Made by a program: the position numbers and the translations under genes. The notes beneath the pieces are model-generated. The model had not been told where the DNA came from, made no database searches, and was given only the letters and a program-made list of their open reading frames with translations. From Caryophanales bacterium UBA1424 (GTDB lineage Bacteria; Bacillota_I; Bacilli_A; RFN20; CAG-826), in the NCBI GenBank assembly GCA_002329705.1, contig DCUC01000034.1:1-7102 (forward strand): a DNA stretch of 7,102 nt, written 5' to 3'. Shown here one piece after another: positions 1-6,904 of the stretch (position 1 is the stretch's first letter; every line of letters starts with the position of its first letter).

Positions 1-7
1 TGCTTTC

Positions 8-943
8 ATGAATAAAAAAGATTACCGACTGATATTTATGGGGACGCCCGAAATCGCCGCCTTCGTCTTTGAAAGCATGATTCAGGACGGCTATCATTTT
101 GTCGGTTTGATCGCCCAGAGCGATTCGCCGCAGGGTCGCAAAAACATCTTGACGAAAGTCCCGACAAAAATCGTCGCCGAGAAATACGGCATTCCCGTCT
201 TTCAGCCCGAGAAAATCCGCCTCGACTACGAATTTGTCAAAGCGTTAAAACCCGATTTAATCCTCACCTTTGCCTATGGCCAGATCGTTCCGCAGGGATT
301 GCTTGATATTCCGCGTTTGGGCTGTCTAAATCTCCATGGTTCAATCCTGCCTAAATATCGCGGCGCGGCCCCCATTCAAAGAGCGATTATGGCCGGTGAA
401 ACCAAGACCGGCATCACCTTGATGGAGATGATTGACAAGATGGACGCTGGTAAGATGTACGCTAAAGCGTATGTTGAAATTTTGCCCGATGATAATTACT
501 CGGCTCTATCATTAAAAATGGCTGAGGCAGCCGCGCATTTGATTCGCGAAAAATTGCCGGTTTATCTCGTCGGTCAACTCCCTGGCGAGGTGCAAGATGA
601 GACCCTGGTGACATTTGCCAATAAAATTAAACCTGAAGACGAGAAAATTGACCTTAATCTCTCAGTCTTGAATATGGTTAATTACATTCGCGCTTTAAGC
701 GAAGCGCCGGGCGCCTTTCTTCTGCTCGATGGACAAAAGTTAAAAATATACCAAGCCGCTTATCATTCATCGGATGTCGGCGGCGAACTCGGCGCGATTG
801 TCGACACTAGAGGTGGCGTCATCGTTCAGCTTCACGATGGGCAGATCGCTTTGCTCGACGTCCAGCTTGAAGGGCGCAAGCGACTGAAATACAAGGATTT
901 TATTAACGGCCAGAAAAATCTTATCGGGTCAGTTTTAAGTTAA
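8..943 (+). CDS. fmt: Methionyl-tRNA formyltransferase
   Basis: This cytosolic enzyme transfers a formyl group from 10-formyl-tetrahydrofolate to the amino group of Met-tRNA(fMet) for bacterial translation initiation. At 311 residues it has normal family length. The N-terminal formyltransferase fold begins with the family-typical FMGTPE at residues 10-15. The catalytic triad is visible as Asn108 and His110 in LNLHGSILPKYRG and Asp146 in KMDAGKM; the SxLPxxRG signature and the following GAAPIQ are intact. Residues from about 205 onward match the C-terminal OB-like tRNA-binding domain. The ATG at position 8 is chosen because it places the FMGTPE strand at the usual distance from the start; its Shine-Dalgarno would lie outside the window. 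The start reads ATGA, so an upstream gene could end at the TGA at 9-11, but only 7 bases are visible. The gene ends one base before the helicase start, so the two are probably co-transcribed and translationally coupled. Confidence 0.97.
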   Translation: MNKKDYRLIFMGTPEIAAFVFESMIQDGYHFVGLIAQSDSPQGRKNILTKVPTKIVAEKYGIPVFQPEKIRLDYEFVKALKPDLILTFAYGQIVPQGLLDIPRLGCLNLHGSILPKYRGAAPIQRAIMAGETKTGITLMEMIDKMDAGKMYAKAYVEILPDDNYSALSLKMAEAAAHLIREKLPVYLVGQLPGEVQDETLVTFANKIKPEDEKIDLNLSVLNMVNYIRALSEAPGAFLLLDGQKLKIYQAAYHSSDVGGELGAIVDTRGGVIVQLHDGQIALLDVQLEGRKRLKYKDFINGQKNLIGSVLS

Positions 944-944
944 T

Positions 945-3284
945 ATGGATAATCGCCTCAAGCTTTCCGTCCATCAACTAGTTGATTTTGTCTTGCGGAC
1001 CGGCGATATCGACAACCGCATCTTCAATCGCAGCTCGATGAATGAAGGCACGCGCATTCACGCCTTTTATCAGAGCAAACAAGGCGTAAATTATCTATCG
1101 GAATACCTGCTGGGCGGCACCTTTTACAACAGCGGTTACACTATTTTCCTCGAAGGCCGGGCTGACGGCATCATCATCGACGGCGCTTTTGCCATCATTG
1201 ATGAGATTAAATCGACGGTGGTGGAACTCGAGGATTATCACGCCTCGCAAGAGGCCTGGCACGTCGGGCAGGCGCAGTGCTATGCCCTGATGTACGCCCT
1301 AGAAAAAAATCTTGATAGAGTCGGCGTGCGCCTTACTTATATTCATCAAAGCAAAGATGAAAAGCTAATCAAAAACTATGTTTTCAGCCGGGCCGAACTC
1401 GAAGAAAAAGTCGCTTCTTATCTCGAATCATACCTGGCTTTTTATGCGATTATCATGCGCCGCATCGAAAAGCGCAATGAGACAGCCGGCACGCTCAGTT
1501 TCCCCTTTTTAAACTTTCGCAAGGGGCAGAGGGAACTGGCCAAATATGCCTATGGCATCGCCAAGAACGGCGGCACTCTCTTCGCCGAGGCTCCAACCGG
1601 TATCGGCAAGACGATTTCGACACTTTATCCTTTCGTCCGTTCATTTAGCGATGGCGTCAATGAGAAAATCTTTTATCTGACGGCTAAAAACTCCGGCAAG
1701 GAAGCGGCCTTACAAGCTGTCGAACTGATGAAATCAAAAGGCGTCAAACTGAGCGAAGTGCTCGTCACGGCCAAAGACAAAATATGCTTTTGCCCAGGCA
1801 AAGCCTGCAATCCCGATGAGTGCCCTTTTGCCAAGGATTACTACACAAAAATACGCGATGTTCTGACGAAGTCGCTGGCCCGCTACGATGCCTTTGATTC
1901 ATCAAGGGTGAGCCGGATTGCCGCCGCTCATCACATCTGCCCTTTCGAATTGCAGCTCGACCTCTCGCTCTATGTCGACGTCATCATCTGCGATTACAAC
2001 TATCTGTTCGATCCTCTCGTCTATTTTCGCCGCTACTTCGATAACGACGCCTCACGCATGCTCGCGCTTATTGATGAAGCTCACAATCTCGTCGACCGCG
2101 GCCGCGATATGTATAGCGCCTCCCTTGATTCAGCCTCTTTTGAAAAAGCCCGCAAAGCGGTTCGTAAACTCGATCATAAAAAATATAAAAACGCCAGCAA
2201 GCGCATCGCCAAACTCTTCAATGAATTAAAAGAAAATAGCCCGATCGGCGAGACGGTGCTAGCTAACTTCGATGCCAAGATTATCCGGGCGATGGAGGCT
2301 TATCTCCTCGCCACGCAGGATATCAACCGCAATCATCACGATTATGTCGACGAGGATTTCCGGCAGTTTTTCCTCGATATCAACCGCTTTCTAAAAATTT
2401 ACGAATTCGTCGATGATAGTTTTACCCTCTATGTCACAAACACTAACGATAAAATCGTTAAGATTAGCATTTTCTGCCTGGATCCCAGCCGCCATCTGGC
2501 GCGCAGTTTAGGGCAGGTCAAAGGGCGCATCCTCTTTTCGGCGACCTTATCACCCCATGAATACTATGTCGATGTCATCGGTGGTCGCAAGGAAGATCCG
2601 GTCCTGCTTCTTCCTTCGCCTTTTGAGGCTGATAACCTCCTCTTGATGATCGCTCCGACGGTATCCATCAAATATAAGAATCGGGCCGATACTTATAAAG
2701 TGGTGGCCGAATACATCGAAAATTTCGTCTCTCACAAAATGGGCAACTATCTGATTTACGCACCCAGCCACGCCTATTTGGCTGAGTTGGTCGAGCATTT
2801 AAACTTTCCCGATGATTATGATGTCTTTGTCCAGCTTCGCGAGATGGATGACCTCGATAAAGAAAGATTCCTCGAGCGCTTTCAGCTAAATCCGAGCAAG
2901 ACGACAATCGGCATCGTCGTCGTCGGGGGCGTTTTCGGCGAGGGCATCGACTTGGTCGAAGACCGGCTGATCGGCGTCGCCGTCATCGGGGTCGGCTTGC
3001 CGCAGATCGGCTTTGAGCGCGATCTGATCCGCGACTATTTCGATAAGCGCGGGCAAAAGGGCTACGAATATGCCTATGTCAACCCCGGCATGAACCGCGT
3101 CATGCAGGCGGTGGGCCGCGTCATCCGCAGCGAAAAAGACCGGGGGATGGCTCTTTTGATCGACGACCGTTTCCTCAACGCCCGCTATCGCGACTTATTT
3201 AAACACGAATGGTCGCATTACGATGTCGTGATATCACCGGAAGATATGGCTTTAAGCATCGCTTCTTTTTGGAAAAAAGCATGA
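945..3284 (+). CDS. PD-(D/E)XK nuclease fused to XPD/DinG-like iron-sulfur DNA helicase
   Basis: A 779-residue two-part protein. The N-terminal RecB/Cas4-type nuclease (about 1-165) shows His39 in GTRIHA, Asp74 in EGRADG, Glu87-x-Lys89 in DEIKS and a Gln109-x3-Tyr113 motif, so all expected metal-site and motif residues are present. The superfamily 2 helicase follows: Walker A APTGIGKT (216-223), an iron-sulfur domain with candidate ligands Cys281, Cys288, Cys293 and Cys332 (Cys283 is an extra cysteine nearby), a DEAH box at 377-380, FSATL around 531-535, and motif VI QAVGRVIR (721-728). From the family it should be an ATP-driven 5'-3' DNA helicase, with the nuclease suggesting a role in DNA repair or flap processing; that role is inference. 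This fusion differs from the DnaQ-like exonuclease-DinG of Bacillus but resembles helicases I recall from clostridia. No strong Shine-Dalgarno precedes the ATG, consistent with coupling to fmt. It ends at TGA inside the palindrome before lepA. Confidence 0.93.
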   Translation: MDNRLKLSVHQLVDFVLRTGDIDNRIFNRSSMNEGTRIHAFYQSKQGVNYLSEYLLGGTFYNSGYTIFLEGRADGIIIDGAFAIIDEIKSTVVELEDYHASQEAWHVGQAQCYALMYALEKNLDRVGVRLTYIHQSKDEKLIKNYVFSRAELEEKVASYLESYLAFYAIIMRRIEKRNETAGTLSFPFLNFRKGQRELAKYAYGIAKNGGTLFAEAPTGIGKTISTLYPFVRSFSDGVNEKIFYLTAKNSGKEAALQAVELMKSKGVKLSEVLVTAKDKICFCPGKACNPDECPFAKDYYTKIRDVLTKSLARYDAFDSSRVSRIAAAHHICPFELQLDLSLYVDVIICDYNYLFDPLVYFRRYFDNDASRMLALIDEAHNLVDRGRDMYSASLDSASFEKARKAVRKLDHKKYKNASKRIAKLFNELKENSPIGETVLANFDAKIIRAMEAYLLATQDINRNHHDYVDEDFRQFFLDINRFLKIYEFVDDSFTLYVTNTNDKIVKISIFCLDPSRHLARSLGQVKGRILFSATLSPHEYYVDVIGGRKEDPVLLLPSPFEADNLLLMIAPTVSIKYKNRADTYKVVAEYIENFVSHKMGNYLIYAPSHAYLAELVEHLNFPDDYDVFVQLREMDDLDKERFLERFQLNPSKTTIGIVVVGGVFGEGIDLVEDRLIGVAVIGVGLPQIGFERDLIRDYFDKRGQKGYEYAYVNPGMNRVMQAVGRVIRSEKDRGMALLIDDRFLNARYRDLFKHEWSHYDVVISPEDMALSIASFWKKA

Positions 3285-3303
3285 AGTTTTAAAACTTCTT
3301 GCT
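3278..3303. repeat. 26-bp near-perfect palindrome, candidate operator for lepA
   Basis: Bases 3283-3298 form a perfect 16-bp palindrome (GAAGTTTT followed by AAAACTTC). Past one mismatched pair (3282/3299) four more pairs match, giving 12 of 13 symmetric positions over 3278-3303. It overlaps the helicase stop codon and runs into the extended -10 element of the putative lepA promoter, which is where a repressor site would be expected. Read as RNA, it could form a stem of about 10 pairs with a UUAA loop and one U-U mismatch. No U-tract follows, so an intrinsic terminator is unlikely. It does not resemble the CIRCE, LexA, Fur or PerR boxes. Confidence 0.6.
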
Positions 3304-3308
3304 ATAAT
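3300..3308 (+). promoter_or_regulatory. Extended -10 promoter element for lepA
   Basis: The bases TGCTATAAT match the extended -10 consensus TGnTATAAT at every defined position. No good -35 hexamer is found 16-18 bp upstream, which extended -10 promoters can do without. A transcript would start near 3314-3316, leaving a leader of only about 12 bases before the lepA ATG and cutting into the weak GGAAGA Shine-Dalgarno at 3314-3319. lepA could therefore be read both from the upstream operon transcript and from this promoter. Confidence 0.6.
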
Positions 3309-3326
3309 ATCACGGAAGATAAAATT

Positions 3327-5135
3327 ATGACCTACGATCAAAGCCGCATTCGCAACTTCTCCATCATCGCCCACATCGACCACGGGAAATCGACCCTCGC
3401 CGATCGCATTTTGGAATTGACCAACACAGTTGAGAAACGGCAGATGAAAGAGCAGCTCCTCGACAATATGGACCTTGAGCGCGAGCGCGGCATCACAATT
3501 AAATTAAACGCCGTCTCGCTCAAATACAAAGCCGATGATGGCATCACTTATGATTTCAATCTCATCGACACGCCCGGGCATGTCGACTTCACGTACGAAG
3601 TATCTCGTTCTTTAGCGGCGTGCGAAGGCTGCCTTTTAGTCGTCGATGCGACGCAGGGCGTCGAAGCGCAGACGCTCGCCAACGTTTATCTGGCCGTCGA
3701 TAACGATCTGACCATCGTTCCCGTCATCAACAAAATCGACCTTCCCAGCGCCATGCCAGAAGTCGCCCTTGATGAAATCAAGAATCGAATTGGCATTCCC
3801 GTCGAAGAAGCCTTATTAATCTCGGCCAAGACCGGTCAGGGCATCAAAGGCGTCCTCGAGGCCATCGTCAAGCACATTCCATCTCCCGGCGGCGATAACA
3901 GCGCTCCTCTTCAGGCTCTCATCTTCGATTCTTACTACGATTCATATCGCGGTGTCATCGCTCTCGTTCGCATTAAAAACGGACAAGTCAGAGCCGGCGA
4001 TCGCATTCGCTTGATGTCGACGGCAAAGGACTATTTGGTCACCGAGGTGGGATTCCACGCTCCTTACGAAGTAAAGTGCGAAAAACTGATGACCGGCCAA
4101 GTCGGTTATATCGCCGCCCAGATCAAAGACATCAAAGATATTTTCCCCGGCGACACGATCACTCTCGTCGATAATCCGGCCAAAGAAGCTTTGCCGGGCT
4201 ACCGGCGCATCAACTCAATGGTTTTCTGCGGTCTTTATCCGGTCGACAGCAAAATGTATCTCGATTTAAAGGATGCCTTAGAAAAATTAGCGCTTAACGA
4301 TTCATCGTTAATCTTTGAACCGGAAACCTCACAAGCCCTCGGCTTCGGCTTTCGCTGCGGCTTCCTCGGACTTCTGCACATGGATGTCGTTCAGGAGCGG
4401 CTCGAGCGCGAATATGGCCTAAATCTCATTTTAACGGCCCCCAGCGTCGTCTATCGCATCAATCTGACCGATGGTTCGACCATCACCCTCGACAACCCCT
4501 CAAAGCTCCCGGAACCGACTTTAATCGAATCGATCGAGGAACCATATGTCAAAGCCGCGATTATGACGCCGAAAGAGTATATCGGTCCGATCATGGAACT
4601 CTGCCAGGAAAAGCGCGGCATATATATCGACCTCGAATACTTCGACGACACGCGCATGATTCTCAACTACGAACTTCCGTTGCTCGAAATTATTTATAAT
4701 TTCTTTGATAAGTTAAAAAGCTTTACGCGCGGTTATGCATCATTTGACTACAGCCTCAGCGACTACAAAGCCTCGCGCCTTGTCAAATTGGACATTTTGC
4801 TAAACGGCAATGTCGTCGATGCTTTATCAAGCATCATCCATCGCGATTCGGCTTTTAACCGCGGCAACTCGATCGTGCGCAAGCTTAAGGGCATCATCCC
4901 GCGCCAGCAATTCGAAATTCCGGTGCAGGCCGCCATCAACGGCAAAGTCATCGCCCGCGCCGATGTCAAAGCCGTCCGCAAAGATGTTTTAGCCAAGTGT
5001 TACGGCGGTGATATCAGCCGCAAGCGCAAGCTTCTCGACAAGCAAAAAGAAGGCAAGAAACGGATGAAGACAATCGGTAGTGTCGAAGTTCCGCAAGAAG
5101 CGTTTATGACGATATTATCTATAGATGACGAATAA
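3327..5135 (+). CDS. lepA: Elongation factor 4 (LepA), ribosomal back-translocase GTPase
   Basis: LepA is a translational GTPase that binds the ribosome, and has been linked to back-translocation, stress adaptation and ribosome assembly. It is cytosolic with some membrane association in other bacteria. At 602 residues it has full family length. All G motifs are present: AHIDHGKST (15-23), RGITIK with Thr57, DTPGH (81-85), NKID (135-138) and SAK (166-168). Domain II and the EF-G-like domains follow, and the LepA-specific C-terminal domain is clear from [26 protein letters not shown] and the terminal PQEAF. These features separate it from EF-G and BipA. The ATG at 3327 puts the family-typical [13 protein letters not shown] at residue 8 and has a weak GGAAG eight to nine bases upstream. 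In many Bacillota lepA is followed directly by hemW; here two other genes lie between them. It is in the same reading frame as the preceding helicase gene, separated by a single TGA. Confidence 0.98.
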   Translation: MTYDQSRIRNFSIIAHIDHGKSTLADRILELTNTVEKRQMKEQLLDNMDLERERGITIKLNAVSLKYKADDGITYDFNLIDTPGHVDFTYEVSRSLAACEGCLLVVDATQGVEAQTLANVYLAVDNDLTIVPVINKIDLPSAMPEVALDEIKNRIGIPVEEALLISAKTGQGIKGVLEAIVKHIPSPGGDNSAPLQALIFDSYYDSYRGVIALVRIKNGQVRAGDRIRLMSTAKDYLVTEVGFHAPYEVKCEKLMTGQVGYIAAQIKDIKDIFPGDTITLVDNPAKEALPGYRRINSMVFCGLYPVDSKMYLDLKDALEKLALNDSSLIFEPETSQALGFGFRCGFLGLLHMDVVQERLEREYGLNLILTAPSVVYRINLTDGSTITLDNPSKLPEPTLIESIEEPYVKAAIMTPKEYIGPIMELCQEKRGIYIDLEYFDDTRMILNYELPLLEIIYNFFDKLKSFTRGYASFDYSLSDYKASRLVKLDILLNGNVVDALSSIIHRDSAFNRGNSIVRKLKGIIPRQQFEIPVQAAINGKVIARADVKAVRKDVLAKCYGGDISRKRKLLDKQKEGKKRMKTIGSVEVPQEAFMTILSIDDE

Positions 5136-5162
5136 TTTAGCATAAGTTTAGTATATATTTAG
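5136..5162 (+). repeat. Three TTTAG boxes with an 11-bp period
   Basis: TTTAG occurs at 5136-5140, 5147-5151 and 5158-5162, starting on the first base after the lepA stop. The spacing is exactly 11 bp both times, about one helical turn, so all boxes face the same side of the DNA. Boxes two and three extend to TTTAGT. The array ends 9 bp upstream of a -35-like hexamer. Direct repeats at 11-bp spacing are typical of sites for OmpR/PhoB-type response regulators; assignment to any regulator is speculative, and the AT-rich context raises the odds of chance matches. Confidence 0.4.
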
Positions 5163-5171
5163 TGAATTTTC

Positions 5172-5200
5172 TTGAACATTTTTGCTCGTCCTTATAAGAT
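5172..5200 (+). promoter_or_regulatory. Putative sigma-A-type promoter for the Fic-like gene
   Basis: TTGAAC (5172-5177, four of six to TTGACA) lies 17 bp before TAAGAT (5195-5200, four of six to TATAAT). Shifted by two bases, TATAAG (5193-5198) matches five of six with a 15-bp spacer. Either would start transcription shortly before or at the Shine-Dalgarno at 5204-5210. A second weak -10-like TATATT sits at 5154-5159 without a good -35. No terminator hairpin is seen after lepA, so read-through from lepA is also likely. Confidence 0.4.
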
Positions 5201-5203
5201 AAA

Positions 5204-5210
5204 GGCGAGG
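5204..5210 (+). promoter_or_regulatory. Ribosome binding site of the Fic-like gene
   Basis: GGCGAGG lies eight bases before the ATG at 5219, a good Shine-Dalgarno distance. It is one of the clearest ribosome binding sites in the window and supports this start. Confidence 0.6.
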
Positions 5211-5218
5211 ACAACATT

Positions 5219-6601
5219 ATGGCAAACTCAGATTTATCCGTCCGCTTCACCGACGAGACATATGCGACGCGCAGCGATGTCATGCGCGCTTTAAACACCA
5301 GCCTCATCGATTCTATATGGCGCAACATCGAAGAGTATCGCAGCCGCTTCAGCCGCATCTTATCTCTTAGAGATATAGCAAAGCGTCCCTTTCGCGTGAC
5401 TTTCACGCCGAACATCACTGATAAAATTACGGGTTTGGAGCGAAAATTCGCTCGCGCCATGAGCCAGTTCAGTCAGCTCGACCGCAACGACTCCGAGCGG
5501 GTGGCGATTCAAAAGGAGAGCTACCGCAAGATTCTCGCCTACCTCGCCCAGAAGAACAATATCGTGGCCACCGATGTCGATATCATGGCCATCGTCACCG
5601 ATCAGAATTTCAATTCTGCCCATCAAGGCCTCGTCGATTATTACAAGACTTTACGGCATTTCGAACAATATCATCACGATCCGATCGATGATAATTTTCT
5701 CGCCGATTTTTTAGCGCGTTTCAAGGGCGAGGATGAACTCGTCAGCTTCTACCGCGAAAAAGACTATGCCCGTCCATATCAGACTGTCATCGGCAAAGAA
5801 TATGATTTTGCGCCGGCGGCGACGATTGAATTTTTGATGAACGATCTCTTCGATTTTATTAATAATAGCGAGATTAGCTTCGTCGTCAAAGCCGTGGCGG
5901 CATACTATTTTATTGACTATGTCAAACCTTTCGAAAATCACAATGAGGAAGTCGCCATCATCCTCGCCAAGAGCATCTTGGCTCACAACGATATCGGCGA
6001 TGTCAGCGCCTTTCTTCCTCTCGAGGCCCTCTTCGCCATGCGCAATGAAAACTTCCGCAAGATTTTTCTCGAGGTGCAGAAAACTAACGATTTGACTTAC
6101 GCTTTATTAGCGGTTATCGATCTCGTATTAAACGAGGTTCAGAATTTTTTAGACTTGATCACGCAAGTCAAGATGACGGAAGTCAAAAAAGAATTTCGCT
6201 CCCTCGGCAGCGAACTTCCCGCCGCCAAACCGGCAAGCGAGCCCAAACCGGAACCGAAAGCGGTCGTTAAAGAAGAGCCGGCGGTGGCGTCGAAAGGCGA
6301 AAAAGTCCGCCCTGCCGAAGTTGTCGCCGTGCCGCAACCCCTCGAACTTCCAAGGGAAGAAGATGTCAAAAGCATCATCAAAAATCTCCTTGAATCAAAT
6401 CCGTTGCTACGGCCCAAACAAGCTGAATTCTACGCTCGCCATCGCACCCTCGGTAAGTACTACACGATTTCGATGTATAAAAAAGAGATGGATGTCGTCT
6501 ATGAGACGGCGCGAACTTCGATGGACAATTTGGCTCAACTCGGTTATTATCGTCGTGAGAATGTCAAAAATAAGTTCGTCTACACTCCGATAAAAAAGTA
6601 A
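5219..6601 (+). CDS. Degenerate Fic-fold protein with C-terminal winged-helix-like domain
   Basis: A 460-residue protein with three recognisable parts. Residues about 180-260 follow the Fic core: the flap region (YQTVIGKEYDFAPAA, 187-201), a LMNDLFDFINN helix, then AVAAYYFIDYVKPF leading into the active-site loop. Against the Fic motif HPFx(D/E)GNGRxxR the loop reads KPFENHNEEVAI from 236: Pro237, Phe238 and Asn242 remain, but His is Lys236, both Gly are His241 and Glu243, and Arg is Glu244. Catalytic AMP transfer is therefore unlikely, and a binding or scaffold role is inferred. The N-terminal 150 residues look helical and are not recognised. Residues about 331-380 are a Pro/Ala/Glu/Lys-rich, probably disordered linker. 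Residues 381-460 resemble a winged helix, with a likely recognition helix (ARTSMDNLAQLGYY, 431-444) followed by a wing, as in other Fic proteins with a C-terminal winged helix. No signal peptide or membrane segment is seen. Its own promoter is probable; the next gene starts 15 bases after it. The Fic assignment is fairly secure, the function unknown. Confidence 0.75.
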   Translation: MANSDLSVRFTDETYATRSDVMRALNTSLIDSIWRNIEEYRSRFSRILSLRDIAKRPFRVTFTPNITDKITGLERKFARAMSQFSQLDRNDSERVAIQKESYRKILAYLAQKNNIVATDVDIMAIVTDQNFNSAHQGLVDYYKTLRHFEQYHHDPIDDNFLADFLARFKGEDELVSFYREKDYARPYQTVIGKEYDFAPAATIEFLMNDLFDFINNSEISFVVKAVAAYYFIDYVKPFENHNEEVAIILAKSILAHNDIGDVSAFLPLEALFAMRNENFRKIFLEVQKTNDLTYALLAVIDLVLNEVQNFLDLITQVKMTEVKKEFRSLGSELPAAKPASEPKPEPKAVVKEEPAVASKGEKVRPAEVVAVPQPLELPREEDVKSIIKNLLESNPLLRPKQAEFYARHRTLGKYYTISMYKKEMDVVYETARTSMDNLAQLGYYRRENVKNKFVYTPIKK

Positions 6602-6602
6602 A

Positions 6603-6608
6603 TTGAGG
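6603..6608 (+). promoter_or_regulatory. Ribosome binding site of the small membrane protein gene
   Basis: TTGAGG lies eight bases before the ATG at 6617 and supports that start. It sits in the 15-base gap after the Fic-like gene, so the two genes are probably co-transcribed. Confidence 0.5.
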
Positions 6609-6616
6609 CATCAACT

Positions 6617-6904
6617 ATGGAATCATTATTCGTCGTCTTAGCATCTGCCGGATGGGAAACTCCGGTCATCCTCTTCTCCCTCCTGGGCTTTTTTGGACTC
6701 GTCGTCCTCGGCGTCATCTTTGCCAAGAGGCACATCAAAGGTTTACAAAGTAAAGATGATCAGCCCATCGACGAGGAAAAAGCGATTGAGGAAGAATTAA
6801 AGCGCGTTCTTGAACCGATTGAAGATGAAAAGATTCAAGAGGAAATGGCTAAAGCCAAACACGAGAAAGAACCCGATGCCGACAAAGATAAGCCCCAAGG
6901 CTAA
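6617..6904 (+). CDS. Small single-pass membrane protein with charged cytoplasmic tail
   Basis: A 95-residue protein not recognised as a named family. Residues about 15-36 form one strongly hydrophobic segment rich in Leu, Val, Phe and Gly. It is followed at once by KRHIK, which by the positive-inside rule places the C-terminus in the cytoplasm. Residues about 52-83 are Glu/Lys-rich with heptad-like hydrophobic positions (IDEEKAIEEELKRVLEPIEDE), probably a helix or short coiled coil, and the last dozen residues are Asp/Lys/Pro-rich. There is no lipobox or cleavage site, so the segment is more likely an anchor than a signal peptide. It has a good Shine-Dalgarno, lies 15 bases after the Fic-like gene and overlaps hemW by 29 bases, so it is a real gene within the operon. 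One possibility is that it recruits the Fic-like protein or another partner to the membrane; this rests on position only. Confidence 0.75.
   Translation: MESLFVVLASAGWETPVILFSLLGFFGLVVLGVIFAKRHIKGLQSKDDQPIDEEKAIEEELKRVLEPIEDEKIQEEMAKAKHEKEPDADKDKPQG

Noticed and set aside
1918..2229. 103-residue + strand open frame inside the helicase gene
   Set aside because: It lies out of frame within the conserved DEAH-box region of the helicase, and its Ser/Thr/Ile-rich product looks like a frame shadow.
3278..3303. CIRCE heat-shock operator, considered because hemW often precedes hrcA
   Set aside because: CIRCE has TTAGCACTC and GAGTGCTAA arms with a 9-base spacer; neither arm nor spacer is present here.
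3278..3308. Intrinsic terminator after the helicase gene
   Set aside because: The palindrome can fold as RNA, but the stem has few G-C pairs and is followed by AUAAUAUC rather than a run of U. The overlap with a consensus extended -10 fits an operator or promoter better.
5137..5460. 107-residue open frame on the minus strand
   Set aside because: It is mostly antisense to the Fic-like gene, its product resembles no family, and the + strand gene has a good ribosome site and recognisable domains.
6139..6417. 92-residue minus-strand open frame rich in Ser, Gly and Phe
   Set aside because: It is the shadow of the low-complexity linker in the Fic-like gene; its composition simply mirrors those + strand codons.
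5219..6601. Active Fic/Doc toxin of a toxin-antitoxin pair
   Set aside because: The catalytic His and the GNGR residues are missing, and the downstream small gene encodes a membrane protein rather than an antitoxin-like protein.
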